Shown: positions 5,744 through 6,364 of the stretch, piece by piece | Layout: every line of letters begins with the position of its first letter | Position numbering within the stretch: position 1 is the stretch's first letter | Origin: Bacillota bacterium | GTDB taxonomy: Bacteria > Bacillota > Clostridia > Christensenellales > Pumilibacteraceae | NCBI GenBank assembly: GCA_009780875.1 | Contig: WQZE01000062.1 | Span: forward strand, 1 to 6,364 | DNA: 6,364 bases | Direction: 5' to 3' | Notes under the pieces: generated by a model | What the model was told of the DNA's origin: nothing | Databases searched by the model: none | Seen by the model: only the letters and a program-made list of their open reading frames with translations | Translations under genes and position numbers: made by a program

Positions 5744-6364
5744 ATGGCAGAAGTTGCAAGAAATATTGATGAAGCCACTGCAAAAGTCAAAGGCTTTACG
5801 CAAGAGATTAAAAGTGCAGAAACCGAACTTAGAGCATTGGACAAGGCACTCAAAGTTGACCCTAGCAATGTTGATTTGGTCACGCAAAAATACAATACGC
5901 TTGCCAATCAACTGGCTCTTAACGAAGAAAAGGCACAAGCACTCAAAGACCAAATAGCAAACTTAAAAGCCGAATGGGACAATGGTGATATTAGCCAAGA
6001 AACCTATGAGAAGAATCTAAAAAAGTTAGAGCAACAATTGGTTCTCACAGAAATTGAAACTACTAGACTTACAGCATCAGTTAGCCAGCAAAATGAGGTA
6101 ATGCAAAACCTTAGTGTGGATGACTTTACGAGTGGACTTTCAAAAGCGGAGGGTGTTACTACAAGCCTTGATACGGCAGAAAAAAAGATGACTTTTTCTA
6201 CTTTGACAAAGGGTTTGCGAGATGCAAAAAAAGAAGCATCAAATTTCATGTCGGCAGTTGGTTTTTTGTCTAGTGCTTTGTCAACAAGTCTTAATCTTAT
6301 CAATAAATGGGGTGAGATGGATGCTCTTACCAAAATTTTATCTACGCTAAGCATAGTGGCAACA
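5744..6364 (+). CDS. Tail tape measure protein (3'-truncated by the window edge)
   Basis: 207 residues are visible from ATG 5744 and the frame stays open to the last base. The product sets tail length and is threaded through the tube, later leaving with the DNA. The N-terminus is typical: KVKGFTQEIKSAETELRALDKALKVDPSN, then VDLVTQKYNTLANQL, and EEKAQALKDQIANLK form a long coiled coil over about residues 10-120, with heptad-like spacing of Leu, Ile and Ala. A less helical segment (QNLSVDDFTSGLSKAE) follows, then from about 165 a more hydrophobic stretch (FMSAVGFLSSALSTSLNLI and KILSTLSIVAT). AGGAG lies 5 bases upstream. Tape measure genes are normally among the longest in the genome, so most of this one lies beyond the window. 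Its place after chaperones fits, apart from the intervening gp10-like gene. Confidence 0.87.
   Translation, partial: MAEVARNIDEATAKVKGFTQEIKSAETELRALDKALKVDPSNVDLVTQKYNTLANQLALNEEKAQALKDQIANLKAEWDNGDISQETYEKNLKKLEQQLVLTEIETTRLTASVSQQNEVMQNLSVDDFTSGLSKAEGVTTSLDTAEKKMTFSTLTKGLRDAKKEASNFMSAVGFLSSALSTSLNLINKWGEMDALTKILSTLSIVAT

Noticed and set aside
5754..5957. 67-residue plus-strand frame within the tape measure gene
   Set aside because: It is out of frame with the strong 5744 start and its AGGAG; its Lys/Arg-rich product is a frame shadow of the coiled-coil codons.
6004..6354. 116-residue minus-strand frame at the right end
   Set aside because: Antisense to the tape measure coiled coil; its Ser/Leu/Phe/Val-rich content is what the complement of a Lys/Glu/Ala-rich coiled coil yields.
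1..6364. CRISPR arrays, tRNA genes, insertion sequences, internal promoters or terminators
   Set aside because: No regularly spaced repeats, cloverleaf-like segments, inverted-repeat ends or GC-rich hairpin plus T-run was seen; coding is nearly continuous, with gaps of 15 bases or fewer.

Overview
This window is a continuous, single-strand stretch of the late structural region of a tailed bacteriophage or prophage with a long non-contractile (siphovirus-type) tail. Every convincing gene is on the + strand. Neighbours are separated by 15 bases or fewer, or overlap, as expected for one co-transcribed operon whose promoter and terminator lie outside the window. Strong AAGGAG-type ribosome binding sites, moderate GC (about 40 percent by eye), GTG and TTG starts, and protein families common in phages of Bacillota suggest a Gram-positive, low-GC host. 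This is inferred, not proven. TGA is used as a stop and TGG as Trp, so the code is standard.

Layout. The HK97-fold major capsid protein (1-1213) enters at the left edge without its start. Two overlapping genes of unknown family follow (1224-1838 and 1831-2685). They look like virion surface or fibre proteins placed between the capsid gene and the connector genes. The head-tail joining module comes next: a gp6-like connector (2687-2983), a head-closure protein (2983-3378) and a probable tail terminator (3375-3863, most likely a TTG start). The tail module contains a phi13-type major tail tube protein (3879-4571) and a tail assembly chaperone pair (4568-5029, extended to 5241 by a predicted -1 frameshift at A AAA AAC, 5020-5026). 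It continues with an HK97 gp10-like protein (5253-5735) and the start of the tape measure protein (5744 onward, cut by the right edge).

How they work together. The capsid protein forms the shell, and the connector and closure proteins build the neck under the portal (the portal itself should lie upstream). The terminator caps the tail tube made of the major tail protein. The chaperones hold the tape measure protein while the tube polymerises around it.

Most worth a second look are: the two unassigned genes after the capsid; the unusual position of the gp10-like gene between chaperones and tape measure; the textbook frameshift site; and a complete absence of GATC from the window, kept up by choosing GAC for Asp wherever the next base is C.
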